A DNA stretch of 64,000 nucleotides from Gracilibacillus suaedae. Its GTDB lineage: Bacteria > Bacillota > Bacilli > Bacillales > Amphibacillaceae. Position numbers and translations under genes: made by a program. The stretch covers positions 124,001 through 188,000 of the forward strand of contig NZ_JAGFVL010000020.1 of assembly GCF_017599345.1 (NCBI RefSeq), read 5' to 3'. The notes beneath the pieces were generated by a model, which worked only from the letters and a program-made list of their open reading frames with translations, did not search any database and was not told the DNA's origin. Shown here one piece after another: positions 18,864 to 28,569 of the stretch; the stretch's first letter is position 1; each line of letters starts with the position of its first letter.

Positions 18864-19002
18864 GCAAGATATGGCATGCGAAATCACTAATAATAGTTAT
18901 AAAGAGAGACTATGATCAGTGGGGCTTATCATTAGCAAAACTTATCAGGGTGTTAGCGTCTGTTATCCCTAAACTTATCCTTGTGTTACTTGAAGCTTGA
19001 AA
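18864..19002. repeat. Dispersed repeat, copy A (inverted relative to copy B at 30930)
   Basis: Blocks CAAGATATG, AGACTATGATCAG, GGTGTTAGCGTCTGTT and TGTGTTACTTGAAGCTTGAA occur in this order and recur, with small gaps, on the opposite strand at 30930-31029. No coding potential. The remaining gaps of the 18.1-19.1 kb region show nothing else. Confidence 0.65.
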
Positions 19003-19068
19003 CGAGGGCTTAAAGACAATTAGCACCGTGATAAAAGTTGTGATACCAATGGTTATATGCTTTCTTAT

Positions 19069-19112
19069 AAAATAGAGGCTAGCTAAACATGTCGTTAGCT
19101 AGCCCCTATTTT
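19069..19112 (-). terminator. Terminator after the GH30 gene
   Basis: An 18-bp stem AAAATAGAGGCTAGCTAA / TTAGCTAGCCCCTATTTT with one mismatch and an 8-nt loop begins two bases past the stop codon of the GH30 gene. It is followed on the minus strand by ATAAG rather than a clean T run beyond the stem's own TTTT. Confidence 0.75.
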
Positions 19113-19114
19113 CG

Positions 19115-22100
19115 TTATGATATTGATTTTCTTCGTATGATCCATACACTGATTCCGACAACTAATAGTAAAATACCTACCAATAGAATGTTGAATTGAT
19201 TCGTTGCCGTATCCGGTAAATCATTTTTTTCCTTTTGCTGCACTTTCTTTTCTTCCCCAGCAATTCCCGACTCCGTTTCTTCAGAAGCATTCGCTAATAC
19301 AGCATAACTTGAGAAATGAGAAACATCTATGGTTAATGTTTGGTTTTCGCCATATTTTGCAGTTTGGGCCATCCATTGATCATTTTCTTCCTGGTAATAA
19401 TATATATCTTTTTCACCTTGAACCTCTTCTTCATAACCTAATGAAAGAGTATAAGGTTCTGAAGGCTGCTCGGATCCTTCTGGAAAATCAAATGTAAACG
19501 TAAAACTGTCTCCAGCAAGCGTTAATCCTTGATGATCTGTATCCTCGATCGATTTCTCTGATACAGCAAGCTTTGTATCAGGCGGTAAGTCACCAGGCAT
19601 TTTAATTGTACTTCTTGTACCTTTGATTTGATAGAGTTGATTCGCTTCCACCTCAAGAAATTGTAAGTCGTTAATAGTACTAATCGGAAGCTCATTTTCA
19701 CTATGCCCAGGAGATTGCTCATCCTCAGTTTCATTTGGGCTTTCTTCATCTGTTCCTTCTTCATTCTCAGGTTCTTCTTCATTTATTAGTTTCTCCATGA
19801 AATCAATTGTATAAGTGTTACTTTGCTCCTCGTTTTCCGCTGTTACTGTAACTTTTGCTTCCCCTGGCAATGACTCTGGAAGTTCGATTTCGTAGGTTGC
19901 AAATAAATCATTTGTTTCCACTTCAACAGCCGGAATATCTGATCCTTTTTCCATTTCCACTTCATAACGGAAATTATCAGCCTTGAAATTTTCTAATACT
20001 CTATGATTAATCCAAATATTTTTCAGTGTCGCATCTTCACCAATTACTGGTGTTTCTCCGAATCCATATACTTCGATTTCTACAATAGCAATACACGTAT
20101 CTGGCATAGCTGTTAATTGCGTTCTAACTTTGTCAGTTGTAATTGCGTCGAAAGCAATGTTTATTTCATCTTCGGCATCTACTTCTACATCTGAATTGTC
20201 TATTTTAACCCAGTCCGACCCATTCCAATACTCTAAAAATAAAGATTCTGGAGGTCTTGTTCCACCTTGGTCATCATAAAATGTAAATTTAACTTCAGAA
20301 ATCTCCCGTTCTTGGCCAAAATCAATTTCAACCCAATCTGTCTCCCGCCATTCATTCGGATCCCAGTTAGTCCAGCGATTACTGGAATAATCCCCGTCAT
20401 TTACTCGATTAACATCATCCCATTGACCAGTGAAGGAAGCTGTTGCTTTTGGATATTCAGCATTTGTATTGCTTAGCGCAAGATTTTCAAGCACACTTTC
20501 TGCTACTTGCACAAGTGCAACGGCTTTATCACCTGTCCCTTCTACTTGGCCATTAACCTTAAACTGACCATACGTTGCATAATCGGAAGTTTCTACTTCA
20601 TCCCAATTGACAGGCACTTTGATTTCTCTACCACTTGACAACTCTGCTGTTACTGTATTTGGTAGTTCAGGTGCCATACCTTTTACCGTCTTTACCTTTG
20701 TATCTGTTAATTGAACAATCTCACCTACATATACTACTGCCTCTGCTTTTAATGATGTTTGCTCCACAGTGCCCTCTACTACAAAATCCCCTTCTTTATC
20801 GTATTGTTCAGGAGAAATATCGTCCCATATAACCTCTACTTCCCGTTTTTCACCGTCACCATATTTAGCAGTGACTGTATCTGGTAGTGAAGGCGCATTT
20901 CCAATAGTAGTCCAGGTTGTAACATTATCAATAGTTGTTATACCAGCTTCTACTATTGCCCATTGTTGATTCGTTCCTGCATTAGCCTGCCAAACTCCGA
21001 CTGTAGCACCTTCTTCAGTCGATTGGCCACCTACCTCTAATAAGGTACCACTTTCTTTATTGATCAATGTATAGTCACCATTACCAGAGGTAGAAATGAT
21101 CCATTTTTGCGCGTCAATACGTTGATAAGGTGACAAGATCACATCTCCATCCTGATGTGTCAGTACTTCATTTGTTTCTGCGTTAATTATTTGATATTCT
21201 TCTTTATTTGTGTAGCCATCTGTCACTTTCTTAAATTTCCATTCCTGACTTGTATTTTCACGTTCTGCTGTATATTGAACAAGGGATTGATCATTTAAAT
21301 CAAGTACTTTTTCACTATTTTGATTTTCTATTTTATATGTCTTATTCTCTTGAAAGAAGGCATCCTCTTCATCTACACCAGCTACACCTGAGATCACAAA
21401 TGTTGTAACTGATTTCGGTTCTACCGCAGTTGTCAGACTCTTTTCCTCTATGTTAATGGTTTCGCCCTCAGCAAGATTATGCTCTGCTGAAGTAACATGC
21501 GTTGATGCGGTAGCAGATTGATCTACTGCTCCGAAACCAGATAAATCAATATCAATGGATTTCTCTGATGCTGACGTATTCGTATAAACAACAACGGCCT
21601 CGTTATCTGCTTTATTAATGGCAGCTAGTGTATTTTCATTATCAGAGTTAATCATTCGGAATCCCGGACGAATGAATTTCGTATAGTTTGCCATGGTGTA
21701 ATATTTTTTGTTCTTGTGCCATTTTAGTTCCTCAAAGTTCTCTGGATCAAAGTCAACATGGATTAGTCCCCAGTTCATATTCTCATTTTCTGCATTCATA
21801 TTAACTTGATCTTCAATTGCTTGCCAAAGTACCCAGGCTTTCGGTTCAAGACTCATAATATCTGATGTGATTCGTTCTGATAGAGCTAAGCCTGGTTCTA
21901 TATTGTCAAAATCCTGAGGAATGCCACTTGGACCTAAGTCTACTTCTGACATCCATAATCGTTTGTTTTCTCCCTTAGCAATATCTCTAATAGGAGTTCG
22001 TTCACTCGGCCCGTACGTATGTACATTCATTTGGCCAATGTTATTTATAGTGTCTTGTCTGTATTGATACCAATTCTCCCTAAATTTAGTTGGATTTGTT

Positions 22101-22954
22101 TCATCCATTGCTGAGACTACGGTTTTTAAATTTAGTGCTTCTAATTCTGTACTTACCTCTTCTATAATTCTAGCTTGTGATGCAGGATCCCAATGTGAAC
22201 CTTCCTGTCTACCTTGTGCTCCCCAATAATTTGTATTAGGTTCATTTACAGGAGACAAAGTTTGAAATGAGATACCTTTTTCTTCTGCAAAATATTCTAC
22301 CACTCTCGTAAGATATGTGGCGAAGTTCTCATATTGATCCTCTTGTAAATTATCTTCAGCTGAATTCCAATTACCAGAAGTATATCCACTGTTTGTCATA
22401 AAATATGGTGGTGAATTCGAAAATGCTTCAAATAAATTGGCTCCTCTTTGTTTAGCGGCTTCTAACCACCATTGCTGATTTTTATCCTTGTCCCAATCCC
22501 AATGGTTAGGATTATCTGGATCCCACCAGTCCTCTTGCTCTTCCCAATCTTCATCTGCATCATCTGGTGGACCAAATTCATCTGGACGATTCCAATAGCC
22601 TGGAACTGCCCCTCCAAGACGCATGTATGGTTCGGTCTCTGGCGAATCTTCGCCTCCGATATTATATCTAGCAATATTTAAATTCAAGCCACTTACTCCA
22701 AAAAGCTCATCAGCTAACTCATTCTTAACCTCCTCTGGCCATCCACCTGTGACATTCGCAAACCAAACTAATGCTGTTCCCCAACCATCAAAGGAAGAAT
22801 GTTGATAACTTGGATCTAACTTTATGATAGTATCGCTGCTATCTTCTGTATTATTAGCTGAATATTGTGCATGTGTAGAAACAGGACTAAGTGTAGTTAC
22901 CAAAAGTAAAATAATACTCCCTATTAAGGCTAGCTTCCTTATCGACTGCTTCAA
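19115..22954 (-). CDS. Wall-anchored multidomain GH30 glycanase with lectin and CBM-like modules
   Basis: A 1279-residue secreted protein. Order: signal peptide 1-29; GH30 catalytic domain about 45-540 with likely acid/base Glu238 (PVNEPNTNYWG) and nucleophile Glu337 (LWMSEVDLGPSG); ricin-type beta-trefoil about 550-690 (NQQWAIVEAG); two Ig-like repeats (each ending with an ALVQV- or VVYVG-like strand) about 695-850; discoidin/CBM32-like domain about 855-990; a cadherin-like beta-sandwich from about 1000; an acidic Glu/Pro linker; and a C-terminal sorting signal LPDTA (1246-1250), hydrophobic helix and RRKS tail. The start is TTG after GAGAGGATG. The sequence around FDGWGTALVWFANVTGG recalls GH30 endo-beta-1,6-galactanases, but other GH30 activities are possible. 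It is monocistronic, with a cre site upstream. Confidence 0.88.
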   Translation of the reverse strand: MKQSIRKLALIGSIILLLVTTLSPVSTHAQYSANNTEDSSDTIIKLDPSYQHSSFDGWGTALVWFANVTGGWPEEVKNELADELFGVSGLNLNIARYNIGGEDSPETEPYMRLGGAVPGYWNRPDEFGPPDDADEDWEEQEDWWDPDNPNHWDWDKDKNQQWWLEAAKQRGANLFEAFSNSPPYFMTNSGYTSGNWNSAEDNLQEDQYENFATYLTRVVEYFAEEKGISFQTLSPVNEPNTNYWGAQGRQEGSHWDPASQARIIEEVSTELEALNLKTVVSAMDETNPTKFRENWYQYRQDTINNIGQMNVHTYGPSERTPIRDIAKGENKRLWMSEVDLGPSGIPQDFDNIEPGLALSERITSDIMSLEPKAWVLWQAIEDQVNMNAENENMNWGLIHVDFDPENFEELKWHKNKKYYTMANYTKFIRPGFRMINSDNENTLAAINKADNEAVVVYTNTSASEKSIDIDLSGFGAVDQSATASTHVTSAEHNLAEGETINIEEKSLTTAVEPKSVTTFVISGVAGVDEEDAFFQENKTYKIENQNSEKVLDLNDQSLVQYTAERENTSQEWKFKKVTDGYTNKEEYQIINAETNEVLTHQDGDVILSPYQRIDAQKWIISTSGNGDYTLINKESGTLLEVGGQSTEEGATVGVWQANAGTNQQWAIVEAGITTIDNVTTWTTIGNAPSLPDTVTAKYGDGEKREVEVIWDDISPEQYDKEGDFVVEGTVEQTSLKAEAVVYVGEIVQLTDTKVKTVKGMAPELPNTVTAELSSGREIKVPVNWDEVETSDYATYGQFKVNGQVEGTGDKAVALVQVAESVLENLALSNTNAEYPKATASFTGQWDDVNRVNDGDYSSNRWTNWDPNEWRETDWVEIDFGQEREISEVKFTFYDDQGGTRPPESLFLEYWNGSDWVKIDNSDVEVDAEDEINIAFDAITTDKVRTQLTAMPDTCIAIVEIEVYGFGETPVIGEDATLKNIWINHRVLENFKADNFRYEVEMEKGSDIPAVEVETNDLFATYEIELPESLPGEAKVTVTAENEEQSNTYTIDFMEKLINEEEPENEEGTDEESPNETEDEQSPGHSENELPISTINDLQFLEVEANQLYQIKGTRSTIKMPGDLPPDTKLAVSEKSIEDTDHQGLTLAGDSFTFTFDFPEGSEQPSEPYTLSLGYEEEVQGEKDIYYYQEENDQWMAQTAKYGENQTLTIDVSHFSSYAVLANASEETESGIAGEEKKVQQKEKNDLPDTATNQFNILLVGILLLVVGISVWIIRRKSIS

Positions 22955-23045
22955 AATATTTCATCCTCTCTAATTATTAGGCATTTCAAACATCAAGGTC
23001 TTGACCGTATTGTTTAGAAAGTTTGGCTGTAACGATCACCCTTTA

Positions 23046-23059
23046 AGTAAACGTTTACA
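23046..23059. promoter_or_regulatory. cre-like palindrome upstream of the GH30 gene
   Basis: AGTAAACGTTTACA (reverse TGTAAACGTTTACT) is a near-perfect inverted repeat that fits the CcpA consensus except for one end base; a LacI-family operator is an alternative. It lies 92 bp before the GH30 start. Confidence 0.5.
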
Positions 23060-23172
23060 TCCACTGATGCAAAATCCCTCCTTTACAGCTATTATATTTA
23101 TCATTATGGATAGCAAAATAGTAAAATGGAATATAATATTTTTCTCATTTATTGCAATTTTTTTATTCTTTT

Positions 23173-23209
23173 AGAAAAGCTCCTAGGAAAAATCCTTAGG
23201 AGCTTTTCT
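23173..23209. terminator. Symmetrical hairpin between the GH59-GH43 and GH30 genes
   Basis: A perfect 13-bp stem AGAAAAGCTCCTA / TAGGAGCTTTTCT with an 11-nt loop lies 110 bp after the stop of the GH59-GH43 gene. The stem ends supply TTTTCT on both strands. It may stop transcription from the upstream gene before the GH30 promoter. The rest of 22955-23319 holds only the cre site and no supported gene. Confidence 0.6.
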
Positions 23210-23319
23210 GTTAAACTTGATATCTAAATTCAGATTCAATTCTATGGTTCCGTTAGTTGTATAGTCTTTGATCTGCTTCATGATGATCTATATTACCCCC
23301 AACTACCGATAAACCAGAA

Positions 23320-26300
23320 CTACTCTTTTATTTCACTTGGTACATTTTCAAGTAATGTATCATATTCTTCCTGTGTAATTGGTAAAACGGTGCCGTGACG
23401 TGGATGACTAGGTAAATCGTAATCTTCGGCTACTGTCCATTCCCCGGAAGCTAAATCGGTTGTTTCAAAAGGTACATAGCCTTGGCCACCAAACTCGTCA
23501 ATAAATAAGTACCATTTTTCTTCTGTATTGGACTTAAATATTGCTGGTCCTTCCCCTTGGCTAATCGTTCCTTTACCAATTCCTTCTGTAATCATTTCAA
23601 AATCAGGGTCAAGTACAGAATCTCCTACCTCTTGGAAAATAAATTTACCATTTGGTGACGTTTCTTCATTGTTTACTCGTTCATCCTTCGTGAAACGATA
23701 AATCTTGTCATCATGTTCTACCATGGTTGTATCAATAATCGAGTAACCATAATCCAAGTAAACCTCAGGTTCACTAAAAGTATGGAAGTCTCTTGTTGTT
23801 GTATACATCATACGTTGATAACTATCTCCTGAGTTTCTATCTTCTTCATTGTCATACAGTTTCGATGCCCAGAATACGACATACTTACCGATCGTATCAT
23901 CATAAAAGATCTCTGGAGCCCATGTATTTCCTGCCTCCTCAGGCGCTACCTCTACTAATCGTTGTTCGGACCAATTCACCAGATCAGTCGACTCCCAAAC
24001 CATGATTGACCTGCTTCCTTCTGTTTGCGCTCTATTCCAATCCCAATTACCATTGATTTTTAAATCAGTCGCAATCATGTAAAATTTATCGCCTTCTGGA
24101 GAACGAATAATAAACGGATCTCTTAAACCTTTTTCACCTAATTTAGATGTGATGACGGGTTCTCCATCATTAAGCTGTTGCCAGTGAAGAGGATCATTTC
24201 CTTCACTCAAGGCAAAATATATTTGTTCACCATTTTCGGAACCTTCACCAGTAAAATAACTAAACAAATATCCTTGATAATCGAGCGGTTCCGGCATTTC
24301 TTTTACATTCGCCACAAATTCTTTGGTTGCTTTCTTACCATTGAGTGCTACAGTTGCTGCTAATGTTATTTCTACGTCGCCTTCGCCATGTTCAGGGCGT
24401 GTCACTTCACCTGTTGTCGTGATAACCGATGGATTTTCTGACACCCAAGAGATCGTTGTTTCGTGCTCTCCTTCGGTTGGTAATGACAAATTACCACGAA
24501 CATCATCAATATTATAAACCTTTAACGCCTCTACTGCTTCTTTCACTAAATCTTTATCTTTGTTCTTGTCTTTTTTACTTTTGTCTTTCTCCTTATCTTT
24601 ATTTTTGTTCTTATCTTTTTTACTTTTGTCCTTCTTTTTTTCTTTATCCTTATTTTTTTCTGCTGGACTAGCACCTGTAATAATATCGATTCCATCTAGC
24701 ACATAGTTACCAGCTTTCACTACTATTTTAGCTGTATGCTTCTGCTTTTTCAGACCTCGAATGTGATAAGAGGTTTGTCTGTCTCCTCTTGGATATACTC
24801 GATAGTCCTCCTCCACTAATTGATCATCAATATACACATCTATTAATGCGTCAGATGTTGCACCAAATAGATTAAAGCCATTTCCTTTAAAATCAAAGAG
24901 TATCATATCTTCACTTTCTTCAGGTGTACTGTAAATGTTGACACCGCGATAATCCATATATTGTTCTTTTACTTCATTGTCACCTAAAGAAACTTTTAAC
25001 GTATGGGCTTTATCTTCTAATCCTCTGACTGAATATCTGATACCGTCATCCTCTACGTCAAAATTACCGACACTTTCACCATCCAATTCCACATGGTAAG
25101 TGGTTTCATTTTCTGCACCTGCAAGATAATCAATTCCCGTACCTGTGAAGTTGATGAAGATATAAGGATTATCATTAAAGTCAGCCCAAGCATTGGTGCT
25201 GTTAGCTCCCCAGGTATTGCCATTCTCACGGTATGCATACACTGTATTTTCCTCATTTCCAATTTCTGAATCATCAGCTATTGCGGTAAAGTCATTGGGA
25301 GCTAATGTTGTTACTGCTTCAAAGTCAATCGGATCATTTGTCTCTATTTCAGCTCGAACAAAACTTGTATAAGCTTCTTTAGCAACCACTTTCAATGTGT
25401 GCTCAGTTTCTTCCAGATCTGTCGCTTCCCAAACCTTTTTTACGATCGAACTATTATTCAAATAATCAGCTTCACCGACAAGTTCACCGTCTAAATAAAT
25501 ATCTGCCGTACCATTCGACGGATTTGCTTCACCATACAATCGGATAGCATTTCCTTTAAAGGTAATTTCATAAGAATCACCCTCATTTCCCCAAGCATTA
25601 CCACTATTGGAGCCCCAATCTCCTGAATAGTAAACCTTGTTTAATGTTCCTTGCTGATTGGTAGTATCTGTATGCTCCACAGTAATGCCATTCCAAACCG
25701 GATAGTCACTTGATGCGCTCATTTGTGTACGATTATAGTGTCCATATCCAGCCTGGATAAATTCCCAGTCACCAACATATCCAATTGGGTTCCATTGATC
25801 ATCGTTTTCTAATGCCTCTTCCTCTGTGTCGTAAATTTCACCTTGCGCATTATCCAGTTTCCATGATTCATATGCATAACCCTTAATTGGCTCAATTTTC
25901 AAATTATCGATAAGTGTTTCGTAATAGCCTGAGCCTAATGTCACTCTACCAGACATGACAGTTGAATCCTCATCCGTGTAAGAGGCTATTTCTTCATCAT
26001 CAAGATAAAGGGTAAAGATATTTCCTTTTGCTTCAAATGCTAAGTTGTGCCATCTAGTATTATCAAACGATTCTATTGTTCCTTCTTCAACCACATCACC
26101 AAGTTTCAAAATCTCGTACTTTCCATCCTTGTAGATCCGGGCATTATAAGGTGCCTGAGAATCAGACCAGTCAGATTTTACTTGGCGAACACCGATTAAA
26201 GCATAATTCTCTCTGCCTTCTGCTTCTGGAGTATGCGTATCTAATAAAAAGTCATATGATACTTTATAATTTGCCCAGCGGAAATCTCCGATATTGGTGT

Positions 26301-28248
26301 TAGGATTAACATTTGCTTCAGATCCGTCTGTTCCACCCCAAACAGCCCAATCTGCTCCGATAATATCTGGCGTGATTTTTTGTTGCAGCATACTGCCGTG
26401 TTCTTCTGCGTCCGGGATTTCGCGTTCTGTTCTTTCAAAGCTGCCACTTCCCACTGGTTTTGTTGCTTCTTTCACTACCTCAAAAGCCCCGATTTGATCT
26501 GTTGTATACCTTGGTGTACCTCCACGTCGTTCTATATAGTCTCTTCCTTGTTCATCTTCAGGATATTCATCATACTCAAAATCATCTGTATATGGTAAAG
26601 GCATAATCGTATCTTCTGATAAATCTACCGGATCTGATTGATAAGCAAAATCATCGATTTTCGCTTCTTTATCTAACGTAGAAATGGTCACGATCGAATA
26701 GGGTTTTACCTCAATCTCATACGTTCCATCTTCCGGTTGAATCGTTTCTATATGTTGAAACCAATTTTCATCATAATCTTGTCCTTCTTCAGGCCCACGA
26801 GTCTCCCAAACAAATACTTCTGCATCCTCTTTTCCATCCAAGTTTTCTAAATCAATCGTATATTTACGTGTATCTTTCGTGTTGTTGGCAAATACAGTAG
26901 TGTAATCGTCTGTTTTCGGATCTTTCAATGTCATATAATTATGTGTACTGGTATCTACATCTACTCCTCCGTCAAAGAAATTACCATCACTGTAGGTGGC
27001 ATTCTTTATATATTGCCATCTTTCATTTTCCTTTGTGGAAGGATCATCATAACCAACAAAATTCATGACATGTCTGACACCCTGAAGACCACCATCTACT
27101 TCATAAAAACCTGACCAAGGATCAAATGCACTAATTAAATGCTTCGGATTGTATTGTGCACCTTGGTAAAAAGCAGCAACAGATGGCTGAAAATCAAATG
27201 AAACTGCATTTAATGGCAGATTACCTGCTCCTTCCCACGAATAGACAGAAATGATTCGTGATGTCACATCAATAATACCAGCACGTCCACCAAGGCCATT
27301 GTAATGTGGTTCCATGTTCTCACGATATCTAGCATTAATCATGGGTGCGATCCCTTCTGAAACCCAAACCTCTTTTGGTTCTTTATCTTCTGCAATTAAT
27401 TGGTCTTGTAATTCTGAAAGTTCATTAGAACCTGTCAGACCATAATGAGAACTGATCACACCAATTTCTTCGATCAAGTCTGGGTTATCTAATAACGTAC
27501 GACTAATTGTCTCGGTATCCCGATATCCATCAGCAGCAACTAGCTTTATATCTTGATAATCTTCTTCATAATTGGGTTCTTCCTTTATTCTTGAAGTAAA
27601 ATACTCAAGCCATTCTACATCAATTCTCCCATTACCATTTTGTGCTCTCTCGTTTTGCGATATGCCGATATAATCTAATTGGAAGCCATACTCTTCATTA
27701 ACAGCATCGATCGTTTGTTTGTACCACTGATAGCGATTTTCATAATCTTGATCAGCCGCACCATTCCAAGTCCAGCGAGGTTCACCCCATCGTAAAATCT
27801 CGGTTGTGATTGCTGGATTAATAGATTTCGCGTCAGCAGCAAATTGAAAGCCTGCACCTCTTAATACGTTGGCAGGTTCATCTTTGTAACGCATTGTTGC
27901 TGGTTCAGTACCAGAGGAAGAATTGATATCTCCACCTAATTCTACTTTTACATGAGTTAATCCTGCTCCTGTCTCTTTATTAAATAGTTGATTCATAATC
28001 TCCCAATACTTTTCAGGGTGCTCTTCTTTGTAATCGAGTAATAAGCGAGATGTATTATTGCCTGATACCGTACCAAAACCTTTAAAGCGATTGTGTTCAT
28101 CAACATCGTTACCATCGATCGTTATCGTTTTTGTTATTTCTTCTGCTTGCGACTGATTAATTCCGATAATTGTGCCAAGTCCTAACAAAGTCAGTGTTAT
28201 CGCTAAAAGAACGATAAATTGTTTAAAAGAACTGCTTTTACCTGTCAT
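23320..28248 (-). CDS. Secreted GH59-GH43 fusion enzyme with Lys-rich linker
   Basis: A 1642-residue secreted protein from ATG 28248 (GGTGGTAAAC precedes). Order: signal peptide about 1-35 ending near SQAEE; GH59 (galactocerebrosidase-like) domain about 40-540, recognised by FKGFGTVSGNNTSRLLLDY, VKVELGGDINSSSGTEP, IGISQNERAQNG (likely acid/base Glu200), EVWVSEG (likely nucleophile Glu298) and DPWSGFYEVDGGLQG; a concanavalin/lectin-like domain about 590-790; three beta-sandwich repeats containing DGELVG- or DGESVG-like turns to about 1185; a 40-residue Lys/Asp/Asn linker about 1194-1234; an Ig-like domain; and a GH43 beta-propeller about 1319-1642 (LRDPFIIRSPEG, NTWAPEIFYDD, GEGPAIFKS). GH59 members known to me are galactosidases. 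There is no sorting signal, so the protein is probably released or held by binding modules. Confidence 0.85.
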   Translation of the reverse strand: MTGKSSSFKQFIVLLAITLTLLGLGTIIGINQSQAEEITKTITIDGNDVDEHNRFKGFGTVSGNNTSRLLLDYKEEHPEKYWEIMNQLFNKETGAGLTHVKVELGGDINSSSGTEPATMRYKDEPANVLRGAGFQFAADAKSINPAITTEILRWGEPRWTWNGAADQDYENRYQWYKQTIDAVNEEYGFQLDYIGISQNERAQNGNGRIDVEWLEYFTSRIKEEPNYEEDYQDIKLVAADGYRDTETISRTLLDNPDLIEEIGVISSHYGLTGSNELSELQDQLIAEDKEPKEVWVSEGIAPMINARYRENMEPHYNGLGGRAGIIDVTSRIISVYSWEGAGNLPLNAVSFDFQPSVAAFYQGAQYNPKHLISAFDPWSGFYEVDGGLQGVRHVMNFVGYDDPSTKENERWQYIKNATYSDGNFFDGGVDVDTSTHNYMTLKDPKTDDYTTVFANNTKDTRKYTIDLENLDGKEDAEVFVWETRGPEEGQDYDENWFQHIETIQPEDGTYEIEVKPYSIVTISTLDKEAKIDDFAYQSDPVDLSEDTIMPLPYTDDFEYDEYPEDEQGRDYIERRGGTPRYTTDQIGAFEVVKEATKPVGSGSFERTEREIPDAEEHGSMLQQKITPDIIGADWAVWGGTDGSEANVNPNTNIGDFRWANYKVSYDFLLDTHTPEAEGRENYALIGVRQVKSDWSDSQAPYNARIYKDGKYEILKLGDVVEEGTIESFDNTRWHNLAFEAKGNIFTLYLDDEEIASYTDEDSTVMSGRVTLGSGYYETLIDNLKIEPIKGYAYESWKLDNAQGEIYDTEEEALENDDQWNPIGYVGDWEFIQAGYGHYNRTQMSASSDYPVWNGITVEHTDTTNQQGTLNKVYYSGDWGSNSGNAWGNEGDSYEITFKGNAIRLYGEANPSNGTADIYLDGELVGEADYLNNSSIVKKVWEATDLEETEHTLKVVAKEAYTSFVRAEIETNDPIDFEAVTTLAPNDFTAIADDSEIGNEENTVYAYRENGNTWGANSTNAWADFNDNPYIFINFTGTGIDYLAGAENETTYHVELDGESVGNFDVEDDGIRYSVRGLEDKAHTLKVSLGDNEVKEQYMDYRGVNIYSTPEESEDMILFDFKGNGFNLFGATSDALIDVYIDDQLVEEDYRVYPRGDRQTSYHIRGLKKQKHTAKIVVKAGNYVLDGIDIITGASPAEKNKDKEKKKDKSKKDKNKNKDKEKDKSKKDKNKDKDLVKEAVEALKVYNIDDVRGNLSLPTEGEHETTISWVSENPSVITTTGEVTRPEHGEGDVEITLAATVALNGKKATKEFVANVKEMPEPLDYQGYLFSYFTGEGSENGEQIYFALSEGNDPLHWQQLNDGEPVITSKLGEKGLRDPFIIRSPEGDKFYMIATDLKINGNWDWNRAQTEGSRSIMVWESTDLVNWSEQRLVEVAPEEAGNTWAPEIFYDDTIGKYVVFWASKLYDNEEDRNSGDSYQRMMYTTTRDFHTFSEPEVYLDYGYSIIDTTMVEHDDKIYRFTKDERVNNEETSPNGKFIFQEVGDSVLDPDFEMITEGIGKGTISQGEGPAIFKSNTEEKWYLFIDEFGGQGYVPFETTDLASGEWTVAEDYDLPSHPRHGTVLPITQEEYDTLLENVPSEIKE

Positions 28249-28353
28249 GTTTACCACCATTCCTTTCGAAGGTATTAAGACCAGTCAAATTCCTTTATAC
28301 ATCATTAGCTGTTTATCATGTTGTGTAAGATACAATACCTCCTCCCACAAGAT

Positions 28354-28367
28354 TGAATACGCTTACA
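28354..28367. promoter_or_regulatory. cre-like site upstream of the GH59-GH43 gene
   Basis: TGAATACGCTTACA (reverse TGTAAGCGTATTCA) has one mismatch to the CcpA consensus and lies about 105 bp before the start codon. The rest of 28249-28534 shows no gene. Confidence 0.45.
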
Positions 28368-28534
28368 TTATTTCATATGAGCTTTCGGCTTTTTGATAAA
28401 ATTTTTACTATTTTTAATGTTAATTTGACTTATTAATAGTTTAATTCGTAAATCTACAGACATTGATCACGAGATAACACCTTTCCTCAGAGAGATAAAC
28501 TTGTATACTCGAACAGAAAACATATCATGAAATA

Positions 28535-28569
28535 AAAAACAGCCAAACCAAAAGATTTGACTGTTTTTT
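28535..28569 (-). terminator. Terminator after the small unknown gene
   Basis: Stem AAAAACAGCCAAA / TTTGACTGTTTTT with one mismatch ends in T residues on the minus strand, directly after the stop at 28570. Confidence 0.82.

Noticed and set aside
23185-23283. A short minus-strand frame (about 30 codons) after the GH59-GH43 gene
   Set aside because: Its only ribosome binding site is too far from the ATG and it runs into the hairpin at 23173-23209.
24429-24671. Plus-strand open frame rich in Tyr, Phe and Leu
   Set aside because: It is the antisense reading of the Lys/Asp-rich linker in the GH59-GH43 gene.
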